Positions 7,956-16,846 of a stretch of DNA of 64,000 nucleotides are shown here, in pieces. The first letter of the stretch is position 1; every line of letters begins with the position of its first letter. Origin of the DNA: Pseudomonas sp. MIACH (GTDB lineage: Bacteria; Pseudomonadota; Gammaproteobacteria; Pseudomonadales; Pseudomonadaceae); contig NZ_LHVO01000046.1 in NCBI RefSeq assembly GCF_001269925.1, forward strand, positions 124,001 to 188,000. Direction: 5' to 3'. The notes below the pieces were generated by a model. It saw only the letters and a list, made by a program, of their open reading frames with translations. It was not told the DNA's origin and ran no database searches. A program made the position numbers and the translations under genes.

Positions 7956-8213
7956 TTTTTATTTGTCTTTGTTATTCAACGGGTTGGAGTTATTTGTGGG
8001 CGAAGTGATGTCACTGCTGTTTCATCGCTGAGACACCCGCCGTTCAGGTAGGCACCCACCGCCGTACCACAAACGATTCACCCCGCTGTATCAGCGCTGT
8101 AACACTGCGTATGACAAATCAATGAATCCGCCCAGCACGGGCGATCCAGCGGCGTCGAGTGTTTCAAAAATGGACACTGCGGGCGCAGGCACGCCCATGA
8201 CGGTGGCTAACGC
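7956..8213. other. fap upstream region with a repeated CAGCGCTGTAA element
   Basis: No gene is seen between the fap promoter and the fecR-like stop. The 11-mer CAGCGCTGTAA (containing the palindrome CAGCGCTG) occurs at 8092-8102 and again at 7921-7931. The distal copy is about 140 bp upstream of the -24 element, a normal distance for an enhancer-binding protein site, so it is a candidate activator site. Confidence 0.4.
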
Positions 8214-9209
8214 TCAGCCTTTGGGGGATTTACGTGGGATGGAATTGATGACCGGGTTGCCGTCCTTGTTCTGGGTCAGGTAGACCGGCAGAACCTTGGG
8301 CAGCGAGGGGATGAGGTTGTTGACCTCGGTGATGTTGTAGATGCCGCCGATACGAATCGCTCCGGTGCTGGCGTCTGCCAGCATCACCGGTTTGCTCAGG
8401 TAGCGGTTGATCAACGGCAACGCATCGGCCAAGGCCAGGTTGTCGAGGACCAGCTTGCCCTGGCGCCAGGCCAAGGCGGAGTCATTGGCGGGGATCGTTC
8501 TGACGCTCGGCGTGGCGTCGCCCTGTTGATAGCTGGCCTGCATGCCCGGAGTGAGGGGCACGCTGCCGTGTACCGAATCGCTGGCAATTTGCACCGAGCC
8601 TTCGAGCAACATCACGCGCACGTGGTCTTCATACTTCCAGACATTGAACCGGGTGCCCGTGACGCGCACCTGACCCGCCCCGGCGTGCACGATAAACGGG
8701 TGCGCGCTGTCGTGGCTGACCTTGAAGAACGCCTCGCCCTTTTTCAGTGTGACTCGGCGCTGATCCTTGTAGTGGCTGTAGACCAACTCGGTGCCCAGGT
8801 TAAGCTCGACTTCGCTGCCGTCACCCAGGGTGACTTGGCGCAAGCCATTGGCTGCTTGGAAACGGTCATAGGAACTCGGCAGCCAGCCGGCCTCCCAGCC
8901 GGTAAAAGCGGCGAGGGGCATTGCGGCCAGGCAGATTGCTGCGGCCACCGCATAGGTGCGCAGCCGGCTGCGCGGCTTGAAGGGCACGGGCCGCGACGGG
9001 GTTTCAGGGCGGGGCAGGTGGTCGGCGACGTCCCAGACTTCCAGCATCGCTGCGTATTCAAAGGCGTGCAGCGGGTGGGAATCATGCCATTGCGCAAAAG
9101 CCTGACGTTCGTCCGCTGTGCAATCACTTGCGTGCATGCGCATGCACCAATGCGCGGCGGCGTCGGTGATGGCGTCATATTCGGTTTCTGAAACGGAATT
9201 TTCGCTCAT
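8214..9209 (-). CDS. FecR-like transmembrane sigma regulator, orphan
   Basis: 331 residues from ATG 9209, which has AGGATGAG just upstream; a GTG at 9230 in frame is less likely. The N-terminal DUF4880-like helix region contains AAHWCMRMHASDCT. One transmembrane segment follows near residues 86-106 (AVAAAICLAAMPLAAFTGW), then a periplasmic FecR domain (VTLGDGSEVELNLGT...FIVHAGAGQVRVTGTRFNV). The C terminus resembles a secretin/STN-like fold (LADALPLINRYLSKPVMLAD). FecR proteins normally transmit a TonB-receptor signal to an ECF sigma factor encoded just upstream; no sigma or receptor gene is adjacent here. It lies in the same direction as, and upstream of, the fap operon. Confidence 0.85.
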   Translation of the reverse strand: MSENSVSETEYDAITDAAAHWCMRMHASDCTADERQAFAQWHDSHPLHAFEYAAMLEVWDVADHLPRPETPSRPVPFKPRSRLRTYAVAAAICLAAMPLAAFTGWEAGWLPSSYDRFQAANGLRQVTLGDGSEVELNLGTELVYSHYKDQRRVTLKKGEAFFKVSHDSAHPFIVHAGAGQVRVTGTRFNVWKYEDHVRVMLLEGSVQIASDSVHGSVPLTPGMQASYQQGDATPSVRTIPANDSALAWRQGKLVLDNLALADALPLINRYLSKPVMLADASTGAIRIGGIYNITEVNNLIPSLPKVLPVYLTQNKDGNPVINSIPRKSPKG

Positions 9210-9361
9210 TAACTCATCCTGATTTCGCACATTCTAACCTCCCGAGGTGGACGGCGAGAACAGGCGTCATGGCGATTGCACATCAATTGGAACTTATTCT
9301 CGTTTGTGGCTATCAGAACGCCGAGGACACGAGTCCGTCATTCCCACCAAGGAGTACGAAA

Positions 9362-9631
9362 ATGCTGAAGAAAACCTTAGCCGCCCTGTGTGCAACCACC
9401 GCGCTGCTCAGCGCAGGCGCCGCCCTGGCCGACAAGCCCGGTGCGGGCTGGATCACCATCGAGAAAGCGATCGAAGTGGCCAAGACCAAGGCCGGGTACG
9501 TCGAGGTTTACGCCGCAGAAGCCGACGACAACGGCTATTGGGAAGTCAAAGGCCGTAAATCCGACGGCAGCGTGTATGAAGCCCGTGTCGATGGCGCTTC
9601 GGGCAATATCCTGCGTGACCAGAAAGACTGA
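9362..9631 (+). CDS. Small secreted PepSY-domain protein
   Basis: 89 residues from ATG 9362, which has AAGGAG seven bases upstream; an ORF extending further 5' lacks support. Signal peptide to about residue 23 (ALADKPGAG). The rest is one PepSY domain: WITIEKAIEVAKTKAGYVEV, then a strand-rich half ending YEARVDGASGNILRDQKD. Periplasmic PepSY proteins are often linked to protease inhibition or two-component sensing; no partner is adjacent. Divergent from the fecR-like gene and convergent with the large toxin-like gene. Confidence 0.85.
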   Translation: MLKKTLAALCATTALLSAGAALADKPGAGWITIEKAIEVAKTKAGYVEVYAAEADDNGYWEVKGRKSDGSVYEARVDGASGNILRDQKD

Positions 9632-9642
9632 TGCACCCCGCC

Positions 9643-9662
9643 GGGAGCCTGCTCAGGCTCCC
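9643..9662. terminator. Palindromic hairpin at the end of two convergent genes
   Basis: GGGAGCCTG (9643-9651) and CAGGCTCCC (9654-9662) form a 9-bp stem. It lies 11 bp after the PepSY gene stop and overlaps the last codons of the convergent toxin-like gene. No T-run; probable shared terminator. Confidence 0.5.
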
Positions 9663-12600
9663 GCCTCCAGCGCCCGTCCGAGTTCGCTGATCAGATAGGT
9701 GACCGAATCCGCGTTGGCCAGAATCGTGTCGATACGTTTGTCGGCGTCACTCATGAAAATCTCCCTGGCGTGCGCGAGGGTCCGGGTACCGGTGGTACTC
9801 AGGACTTTATCCATCTGCATCTGGGTGCCGTAGTTCCGGCTGAAATCCTCCCATTCTTCGGAGAATTCGTCCCATGTCTTGAACAACCGGTCGGCAGGCG
9901 TACGGATGGACAGCGCCGTTGCGCGAATATTGGCAAGCTCGGTCTTCATCAGTCTTACTGTGTGGTTGCCGACGTTCACCAGGTCCTGGAAAGGCCGCAT
10001 GCTGTCCAGGTAAGCCAAGTCTTCGGTCAAGGACTTGATGTGGGTAATCTCATGGATCAACACGGTGGCTCGTGCATGGGCCGAGATGTCGAATGGCGTG
10101 TTCAAGTTGTTCTGATAGATATCCATCGACGGGTCGAAAAAACGGTCCAGCAAGTAGATCTTGTGATCCGGGTCTTCGGGCACTACGAAGGCATAGTTGT
10201 TTTGCGCATCGTACCGGTGGGTACCGCTGATAAAACGTTTTGAGTTGCGGCCGACCAAGCTCTGGTCGGTCAATCCATCAAGGACCTCATCGATGCGTCG
10301 TTCAACCCGTCGCGCTTGATCAGCAGTCATTGTGACGACGCCGAACAACTCGCCGAAAAACCGCCCGAGACGACTGTTGGGATCGCGCTGTGCGGCATAG
10401 TGCAGGAGGTTGCGTTTGCAGTTGACTGCATAATAGGTCGCGACGTTGAGCGCCTCATCAATGCACTGGGCCTTCCAGCTGGACAATGCGGCAATTTCCT
10501 CCATGCCCACCGCTTCGATGTTGATGGCGTCGCGTTCGGTTTTCAGGGTCGTGCGCTTGTCTAAATAGCGACTCAAAATTTTGCCGTAGCGCGGGTGATG
10601 CAGGTAGAGGTCCAGCGTCCACGCGCCCTCGGCGTCGTGCTGCACATACGGCCCCTTCAACTCGCCTGCACTCAGGCGCCAGCGGTCACCGGCTCTTTTC
10701 ACTGAATACACTTTGCCCGCCAACGGCACGAAATGATGGGTATTGGTTTCATCCGCGTAGGGGTGAGTCGGCGTCCTGCGTTTCAGTTCATTCAAGGAAA
10801 AATCGTGGGTTTCAAACGGCTGCAGTTGGGTGCGCCAGGGAGCCGTCATATCCAGCTGCGCCAGCGTAAGGGCGGCGGGTTGCGCGGGCTGGTCTTCCTT
10901 GACCTGGCTTTGCGTTGCCGGGGCTTGCGGCAAGACGTTGTCCAACTCCTTGCGCAACGCTGCCAATTGCGCCACGCCACAGGCAAAAGCTCTGAGTGCG
11001 TGCTGCCAGCGGTGTTGCTGCAGGTCCTCGGCGGAGATTTTGAATTGCTGGTAGCTGCGCCAGACCATCAGCGGGTAGGCCAGCTTGCCGGCCATGAACT
11101 GCAAGCCCTTGGGGATACCCTCGCTGAGCACACTGGTGACCGCGTCCCACTGTGCCTCAGCCGCGTTGGAAAATTGCGAATCGAGCATCTGCATCAGCAT
11201 CTCGACATTGTCCTGAAACAGCTGGAGCGACAGGTTGCCCTCGATGGGACGGGCGCCGAGACGGATTTCCGAAAGCCCACGGTTCCAGCGCTCGCGCAGC
11301 AAGTTGCGGTAGGTGGCTTGATGGGGTGCCTCCAATCGGCCGACGACCCAGTCTTGCAGTGCGCCTGGGGTCGTGAACTCTTGAATCAACGCCGCTTCAT
11401 CGGTGTATTCCTTCAGTTGGTGTCTGGGGCTATAAGGCGCGTACAGGATCAGCGGGCCGACGCTGCCGGCCTTGGCTCCGATCAGGTAGCAGCCCAGGGC
11501 TTTGACCAACGCCGCGCCTGTCGTGGCCATCAATTCAAGCGGGCGAATGACCGCAGTGACCCCTTCAACGGCGTTACGCGCCACGGCATCGGGCATGTCG
11601 AAGACTTGCCGGATGAGGCCCCAGGCCGACGCGGACAGCCGCTCATCGAGGGTTTGTTCGTGGGCGTGTTGCAGCACTTGCCAGGGCAGTTGCCGACAGA
11701 ACAATTGGCGACGCTGGCGGGAATCGTCAGTGTTGCCTTTGAGGAGCGTGGTCAGGCGTTGCCGGTAGAGGTTTTTCAGCCCCACTTGTCGAACCAATTG
11801 CACCACCGCAGTGCCATCCAGTTCCGGCGGCAGCGCGGTGGCGGTGCGTGAGCGCGGCCGCAGGGTGTCGGCGCTCAGCTCCGGCAGGTGCCGCAGCGCG
11901 AAGTCCGTCAAGGTCTGAATGTTGCCCTCAAGGTCGATACGGCCGGGTATCAACACGTTGTCCGGGTTGAGCAACTGCCCTGGGAAACGCGCATCGAGCA
12001 GGGTCGAGAGGGTCGTCCTGAGCAGGTCGCGAAGGGGCGTGATGCCGTGCAGGTAGTCGCGTTCGTCCGGGGCACTGATGCGGTACTGCTCAAGCAATTC
12101 GGCCTGCAGGATTTGCTCATGGGGTGGCGCCATGCCCAGCCATACCGGGAGTGCCTGCTGGGTGACCATAAGCTGGGCGATGGCAATGGCCCGCGGCAGG
12201 TTGGTCGCAGGTGCCCGTCGTATCAGGCTGTCCATGCAGTCCTGAAAGCGCGTTGCGTGCAGCCTCATCGAGAACACGTGGTCGATTTCGTCGCGGATGA
12301 ACTCGCTGTAGGTCTGTTGTCGATTGTGCAGCAGGTCGTCGTCAATGCGTTGCAATGGGCCCAACTGACACGCCTGATGGGGCACACGCTTGGAGGCCGG
12401 CAGATTTTCCATCAAGGGCAGGCGCTTGAGGGGGTCGTGCAAGCGCTGGCCCAACGCCTCGCACAACACCTTGATCGACACAAACGCCTCAAAACCACTG
12501 CGCGGCGTCCACAGCAAGGCCATGCCTGAATGTGACGGGTCCGTACCGCCACGCTCGGTCAGGACAAAACAATTGGCCAGGGCGAGGGGGGCGGCAGATG

Positions 12601-14794
12601 CGCCGACGTTGAGGCTCAGGCCGAAGGCATCCGGGATGAACCCGTTCAGGCCGTGGCGGGTCAGGCGGGTCAGGCCGCCGGTCTGCAGCACACTGTCCAG
12701 CAGGGCGAAGCTCTCGGGGGCGAGGCTTTTGTGCAACCTGCGCAAGTGCGCTTCGCCGCTCAACCCTTGGAGCATGCCCAGGCTGATGTGCGCGCGGTTA
12801 TTCTCCAGGAGCAGGTTGGGCAGCGTGCGCAGATCATTCTGGGTAAATGTGCTCAGGACACTGGTGATGACCGCATTGAAGGTATCGACCGTCAGGTTGT
12901 TCAACTTATACCTCGCCCCGGCGCTGGGCGGGCCGTAGAACCCAGTCCGGATGGACCCCTTGAGTGCCTCGGCTTGCCCGGCCAGGCGGGCAATGAAGTG
13001 CTCGACCATGCTCGTCGACGTTTGCGGCAGGCGCTCCTCACGCTCCAGGGCGGCAGTGGGATAGGTATTGATGTAAGCCGCGTCGGCGCGCAGGTCCAGG
13101 CGTTTACGGCCCAGCTCTGCCTCCAGCGCATTGGCGACCAGGTCGCGAAACGTCAGATGTTGATTGCGTTCCACGGCCATGGCGGCTTCCACGGCCTGCA
13201 GTCGTTGCAGGTACAGCCTGGCCTTTTCGGCCAGGACTGTGGAAGGACGGCCATTGCCGCTGGTAACCGGATGGACGCTCCAGCGCCCGTCGGTTTCCTG
13301 CTCCAGCAGGCGACTGTCCAGCATGGTGCGTACGTCCAGGGCGCTGTCGAGCAGGGCGGCCAGGTCGACGCCGCCGGCGCTGCGCCGGTAAAGCCCCAGC
13401 GCGTACTCCAGGTTGTCGAGTTGCTTGGTGATAATGTCTTCGAGCATCTCCTGGAAGACATCGCCGGCCAAGGGTTTGCCGGTCACTTGTACGTGCTCCA
13501 TGCCGACGAAGACACTGCGTTCCTCCACGGACAGGAAGTTGAGCAGTTCATCTTCGTGTCCGACGGCCTTGAGCATGGACAGCAGGGCATCGTTGAGGTC
13601 GTTGAGGTCGGCGAGCACTTGCACGCCGCGTGTCTGGGTGTAGAGATAAGCCTTGGAATTGCTGATCATCAGGGTGCTGGCCAGATCGACATAATGTTGA
13701 AAGGGCGCATGCACTCGCACTTTCTCGATACTCAGGTGTTTGTCGAAGGCGCTGCGCGCGGCCTGGTCCACAAGGAATAGGGCGCGCAGTGTGCGGCTTT
13801 CATCGGTGGATAGGATCCAGGCCTGGTGCTTGAAGAGCAGGTCGGCGCGGAACTTGTCGCTCATGACCCGCGCAAAGAACTGCAGGCGCGACTGGCTGCC
13901 GTCGAAGTCCTCGTTCCAGTAGGTTTGCAGCAGGCTGCTCAATAATCTTGAAAGAATGCCGCTGGTTTGTTCGACGACGCTGTCCCAACGCTGCTGGTCC
14001 TGGGCCAGTTGTTCTGGCGTGAAGGCGCGGGTGTCATGAGCGCTATTGAAGAATGTATGGGTCTGGCCCACCGGCCAAGCCTGCTGCAGGTAAAACCGCA
14101 ACAAGGCCTCGCGCAGAGGTTCGCTGGCGACCCAATTGCCGTCGGCAACCGTGAACGAGTTCACCCGCGTGTCACCTTGTCTAAGGCCTCGGAAGTAGGT
14201 ATGGGCCATGATCCCGAGCAAGGTGTCGAGCATCGCCGGGAGGCTGGGGAGCTTGCGCAGTTCGGCCAGCATCGCCGCCACATTTTTTTGCTGGCCAGCC
14301 AGTATGGCCTGCTCCTGGTCCTCCATCACCGCCCCCAGGATCACGGCGCTGGTCACCGAGAGGTGCGCACTTGCCGGCAGTGCGTCACGCTCGCCAATGG
14401 CCAGAAATTGCAGCAAAACCTTGCGCTGGTCGGGCTGGTTCAGGCGCGCTTCGACTTCATTGATCAAGGCGGCGTGGCTGTCGAACAGTTCGAGGCCGCC
14501 ATAAGGCGTGTAGAGCACAGCCCTTGCTTCGTCCGGCGTCGGGCTCATCATGAACGCCCCGGCCAGCGGGATCGCCGGCTCGCCACTGGGGTTGGCCAGC
14601 AACCGCTCCACGCACATGGGATAACCGTGCACCGCAGAGTCCTGGCGTGCCGCGTCGGTAGCGTAGTACAGCGAGTGCAGCCAATTGAGATCCTTGAGTG
14701 TGAATCCCAGCGTACGCTCCCGCGAGGTCAGGACCTTGCGCCTGTCCGGGAGCATGAGTTCATCGAAAAAGTACGGCGGGGTGACGTTCGCCAT
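9653..14794 (-). CDS. Giant toxin-like protein with C-terminal HExxH metalloprotease signature (DUF6543-type)
   Basis: 1713 residues from ATG 14794 (GGAG eight bases upstream); the frame is open to 14926 but the extra 44 residues are Arg/Ser-rich and lack a ribosome site. It resembles the very large Pseudomonas proteins annotated as DUF6543 or dermonecrotic-toxin-like. It is mostly alpha-helical, with no signal peptide and no clear membrane segment. Near residues 1581-1585 is HEITH, followed by TEDLAYLDS. HExxH plus a downstream T-x-D-x-A-Y fits an M35/aspzincin-like zinc peptidase with a third Asp ligand. A peptidase effector is inferred; no secretion system, immunity gene or VgrG/PAAR partner is adjacent. 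It stands alone between PepSY and dpkA. Confidence 0.75.
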   Translation of the reverse strand: MANVTPPYFFDELMLPDRRKVLTSRERTLGFTLKDLNWLHSLYYATDAARQDSAVHGYPMCVERLLANPSGEPAIPLAGAFMMSPTPDEARAVLYTPYGGLELFDSHAALINEVEARLNQPDQRKVLLQFLAIGERDALPASAHLSVTSAVILGAVMEDQEQAILAGQQKNVAAMLAELRKLPSLPAMLDTLLGIMAHTYFRGLRQGDTRVNSFTVADGNWVASEPLREALLRFYLQQAWPVGQTHTFFNSAHDTRAFTPEQLAQDQQRWDSVVEQTSGILSRLLSSLLQTYWNEDFDGSQSRLQFFARVMSDKFRADLLFKHQAWILSTDESRTLRALFLVDQAARSAFDKHLSIEKVRVHAPFQHYVDLASTLMISNSKAYLYTQTRGVQVLADLNDLNDALLSMLKAVGHEDELLNFLSVEERSVFVGMEHVQVTGKPLAGDVFQEMLEDIITKQLDNLEYALGLYRRSAGGVDLAALLDSALDVRTMLDSRLLEQETDGRWSVHPVTSGNGRPSTVLAEKARLYLQRLQAVEAAMAVERNQHLTFRDLVANALEAELGRKRLDLRADAAYINTYPTAALEREERLPQTSTSMVEHFIARLAGQAEALKGSIRTGFYGPPSAGARYKLNNLTVDTFNAVITSVLSTFTQNDLRTLPNLLLENNRAHISLGMLQGLSGEAHLRRLHKSLAPESFALLDSVLQTGGLTRLTRHGLNGFIPDAFGLSLNVGASAAPLALANCFVLTERGGTDPSHSGMALLWTPRSGFEAFVSIKVLCEALGQRLHDPLKRLPLMENLPASKRVPHQACQLGPLQRIDDDLLHNRQQTYSEFIRDEIDHVFSMRLHATRFQDCMDSLIRRAPATNLPRAIAIAQLMVTQQALPVWLGMAPPHEQILQAELLEQYRISAPDERDYLHGITPLRDLLRTTLSTLLDARFPGQLLNPDNVLIPGRIDLEGNIQTLTDFALRHLPELSADTLRPRSRTATALPPELDGTAVVQLVRQVGLKNLYRQRLTTLLKGNTDDSRQRRQLFCRQLPWQVLQHAHEQTLDERLSASAWGLIRQVFDMPDAVARNAVEGVTAVIRPLELMATTGAALVKALGCYLIGAKAGSVGPLILYAPYSPRHQLKEYTDEAALIQEFTTPGALQDWVVGRLEAPHQATYRNLLRERWNRGLSEIRLGARPIEGNLSLQLFQDNVEMLMQMLDSQFSNAAEAQWDAVTSVLSEGIPKGLQFMAGKLAYPLMVWRSYQQFKISAEDLQQHRWQHALRAFACGVAQLAALRKELDNVLPQAPATQSQVKEDQPAQPAALTLAQLDMTAPWRTQLQPFETHDFSLNELKRRTPTHPYADETNTHHFVPLAGKVYSVKRAGDRWRLSAGELKGPYVQHDAEGAWTLDLYLHHPRYGKILSRYLDKRTTLKTERDAINIEAVGMEEIAALSSWKAQCIDEALNVATYYAVNCKRNLLHYAAQRDPNSRLGRFFGELFGVVTMTADQARRVERRIDEVLDGLTDQSLVGRNSKRFISGTHRYDAQNNYAFVVPEDPDHKIYLLDRFFDPSMDIYQNNLNTPFDISAHARATVLIHEITHIKSLTEDLAYLDSMRPFQDLVNVGNHTVRLMKTELANIRATALSIRTPADRLFKTWDEFSEEWEDFSRNYGTQMQMDKVLSTTGTRTLAHAREIFMSDADKRIDTILANADSVTYLISELGRALEAGA

Positions 14795-14974
14795 GGGGCA
14801 TTCTCCAGCGTTGCGGCGGCTATGAGGCCTCAATCTAGATGCGCGTACGCTGGGTTTGGCAGTACATAGCTGGGACGGATGTGCGGCGCCCGTTGACAGC
14901 AGGCACGGCAGGCGTTGTTTAATCATCGGCCTGGATTGTTGTTGTCTCTTCCAATTATAAAATCGGAGCTACAG

Positions 14975-16009
14975 ATGTCTGCCCAGTCCCCGATAGTTGA
15001 CAACGCGACAACGCTCATCGGTTTCAACGAACTGGTAGAGTTGCTGCACGCGGTGTTTGTGAAGCACGGCACGTCGCCGCAAGTGGCGGCGATCCTGGCG
15101 CGCAATTGCGCCAGTGCCGAGCGCGATGGCGCCCATAGCCATGGCATTTTCCGCATCCCCGGTTATCTCAGCACGCTGGCCAGTGGCTGGGTCAATGGCA
15201 AGGCCACGCCGACGGTCACCGACGTGGCCTCCGGCTTCGTGCGGGTGGACGCCGGTAACGGTTTTGCCCAGCCAGCCCTTGAAGCGGCGCGCGCGCTGCT
15301 GGTGCAAAAGGCCCGCAGCGCGGGGATTGCGCTGCTGGCGATTCATAACTCCCATCACTTTGCCGCCCTCTGGCCGGATGTCGAGCCCTTCGCCGAGGAG
15401 GGGCTGGTGGCTCTGAGCGTGGTCAACAGCATGACGTGCGTGGTGCCCCATGGCGCCGACCGGCCGCTGTTCGGCACCAACCCCATCGCCTTCGCTGCAC
15501 CGCGTGCGGACGGCCTGCCGATTGTCTTCGACTTGGCCACCAGCGCGATTGCCCACGGCGATGTGCAGATTGCCGCGCGCAAAGGCGAACGTTTGCCGCC
15601 GGGCATGGGGGTGGACAGCCTCGGCCAGCCCACCACCGACCCCAAGGCCGTACTGGAAGGCGGTGCGCTGTTGCCGTTTGGCGGCCACAAGGGGTCGGCG
15701 TTGTCGATGATGGTCGAGTTGCTGGCGGCGGCCTTGACCGGCGGTAATTTCTCCTTCGAATTCAACTGGGCCGATCACCCAGGCGCACGCACGCCCTGGA
15801 CCGGGCAGCTGCTGATTGTGATCGACCCGAGCAAAACCGCCGGGCAAAGCTTTGCCGAGCGCAGCCAGGAACTGGTGCGGCAGATGCATGCGGCAGGGTT
15901 GCGGCGTTTGCCGGGAGACAGACGTCATCGCGCACGGGCGAAGTCGTTGGAGGAGGGGGTTCTGGTCGATCTGGATGCGCTGAACCAGCTGCGGGACTGG
16001 GCTATCTGA
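14975..16009 (+). CDS. dpkA: Delta1-piperideine-2-carboxylate / delta1-pyrroline-2-carboxylate reductase
   Basis: 344 residues from ATG 14975 (CGGAG seven bases upstream). It belongs to the malate/L-lactate (Ldh2) dehydrogenase family and closely resembles pseudomonad DpkA: RDGAHSHGIFRIPGYLS, HHFAALWPDVEPFAEEG, FGTNPIAFAAPR and LPFGGHKGSALSMMVELLAA are all conserved. The NADPH-dependent cytoplasmic enzyme reduces the cyclic imine from D-lysine or D-proline catabolism to L-pipecolate or L-proline. It is transcribed alone; the D-amino-acid partners are not adjacent. The end is followed by a REP-like palindrome. Confidence 0.92.
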   Translation: MSAQSPIVDNATTLIGFNELVELLHAVFVKHGTSPQVAAILARNCASAERDGAHSHGIFRIPGYLSTLASGWVNGKATPTVTDVASGFVRVDAGNGFAQPALEAARALLVQKARSAGIALLAIHNSHHFAALWPDVEPFAEEGLVALSVVNSMTCVVPHGADRPLFGTNPIAFAAPRADGLPIVFDLATSAIAHGDVQIAARKGERLPPGMGVDSLGQPTTDPKAVLEGGALLPFGGHKGSALSMMVELLAAALTGGNFSFEFNWADHPGARTPWTGQLLIVIDPSKTAGQSFAERSQELVRQMHAAGLRRLPGDRRHRARAKSLEEGVLVDLDALNQLRDWAI

Positions 16010-16040
16010 CCTCGTCGGTAGATAATCACCGCACAAGCCG

Positions 16041-16076
16041 GTAGCAGCCGCCAAGCCTTGGCGAGGCAGCTGCTAC
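16041..16076. repeat. REP-type palindrome
   Basis: GTAGCAGC-CGCCAAG-C-CTTGGCG-AGGCA-GCTGCTAC forms a hairpin with an internal bulge. The GTAGCAGC...GCTGCTAC arms are of the REP type seen elsewhere in fluorescent pseudomonads; a shorter relative is at 28369-28384. It lies between convergent genes. Confidence 0.7.
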
Positions 16077-16105
16077 GGGATTACGGGGTTACGGGACTGA
16101 AGGTT

Positions 16106-16426
16106 TCAGTTCCGGCGACCCAGCAGCAGGCCCACTACCAGGCCGAAGCCTGCAGAAATGGCCACGGTCTGCCATGGATGGCCACCGATATAGGTTTCGG
16201 TAGCGTCCACTACTGGCTTGCTGCGCTCGCGCACGCTGGAGACCGAATCCAGTGCCTGCTTGAGTTTGATCGCAACCTGCTCGCGCAGGGTTTCGCCTTC
16301 TTCGCCCACCAGGGAAGCGCTGCTTTTGAGCAGTTTTTCCGACTCTTCGATCAGCGCCGTCAGTTCACTGAATGCTTGATCCTTGATTTGCTCTTCGACG
16401 GCTTGGGCGGCAGTTTTGCGGGCCAT
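16106..16426 (-). CDS. DUF883 (ElaB/YqjD-type) tail-anchored protein
   Basis: 106 residues. A long amphipathic helical region (residues 5-75, e.g. EQIKDQAFSELTALIEESEK) is followed by GHPWQTVAISAGFGLVVGLL and a terminal GRRN. This is the ElaB/YgaM/YqjD layout: a C-terminal membrane anchor, a Gly-rich segment and an Arg-rich end. E. coli relatives are inner-membrane, stationary-phase proteins that bind ribosomes through the N-terminal part. Single-gene unit; the plus-strand ORF over it is a shadow. Confidence 0.88.
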   Translation of the reverse strand: MARKTAAQAVEEQIKDQAFSELTALIEESEKLLKSSASLVGEEGETLREQVAIKLKQALDSVSSVRERSKPVVDATETYIGGHPWQTVAISAGFGLVVGLLLGRRN

Positions 16427-16591
16427 GGGTGTGACTCCTTGCGAGTGAATGGGACAGTGAACAATGGAGTGTCAGGCGCTGGCAAAAGTTGCAGTTTTTT
16501 TGCCGGGCAGGCACTGGTGAGTAAAATCCGAATCCGGAAAAATCGGCCTACAGTGTAAGATGTCGCCTATTTGTACAGCAGGAATTTCAAC

Positions 16592-16846
16592 ATGAGCTTC
16601 AATCTCGCCAACAAGACCCTCGCCGAACGCGCCGAGCTGGAAGATGAAAAGTCCCGCCTCTACGACCTGTGGCAAACCAACCTGGGCAAGGCCAAGGGTG
16701 AAGCCGCGCGGTTGTTCGGTGAGCGCGCCAAGCGCAAGGGCAAGTGGTCCGAATGGGTGCGCGCCGAACTCGACGGCATGTCGCCACCGGAGTTTTCCAA
16801 CATGGTGCGCAGTGAAGTCAACAAACTGATGGCGGCGGCGAAGTAA
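16592..16846 (+). CDS. Small conserved hypothetical protein (84 aa)
   Basis: 84 residues from ATG 16592 (MSFNLANKTLAERAELEDEK), preceded by an AGGAatttcaac spacer. Helical and highly charged, with the KRKGKWSEWVRAELDGMSPPEF stretch centred in the protein. No signal peptide or recognised domain. The 3' end overlaps the 3' end of the convergent LysR gene by 29 bp. Function unknown; size and conservation style suggest a small nucleic-acid- or protein-binding cytosolic protein, but nothing more can be said. Confidence 0.65.
   Translation: MSFNLANKTLAERAELEDEKSRLYDLWQTNLGKAKGEAARLFGERAKRKGKWSEWVRAELDGMSPPEFSNMVRSEVNKLMAAAK

Noticed and set aside
14879..14905. CTGTCAAC as a possible lux-box upstream of the toxin-like gene
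   Set aside because: Only one half-site; no AG arm at the needed distance.
14795..14926. 44-residue N-terminal extension of the toxin-like protein
   Set aside because: No ribosome site, basic low-complexity composition; ATG 14794 has GGAG at good spacing.
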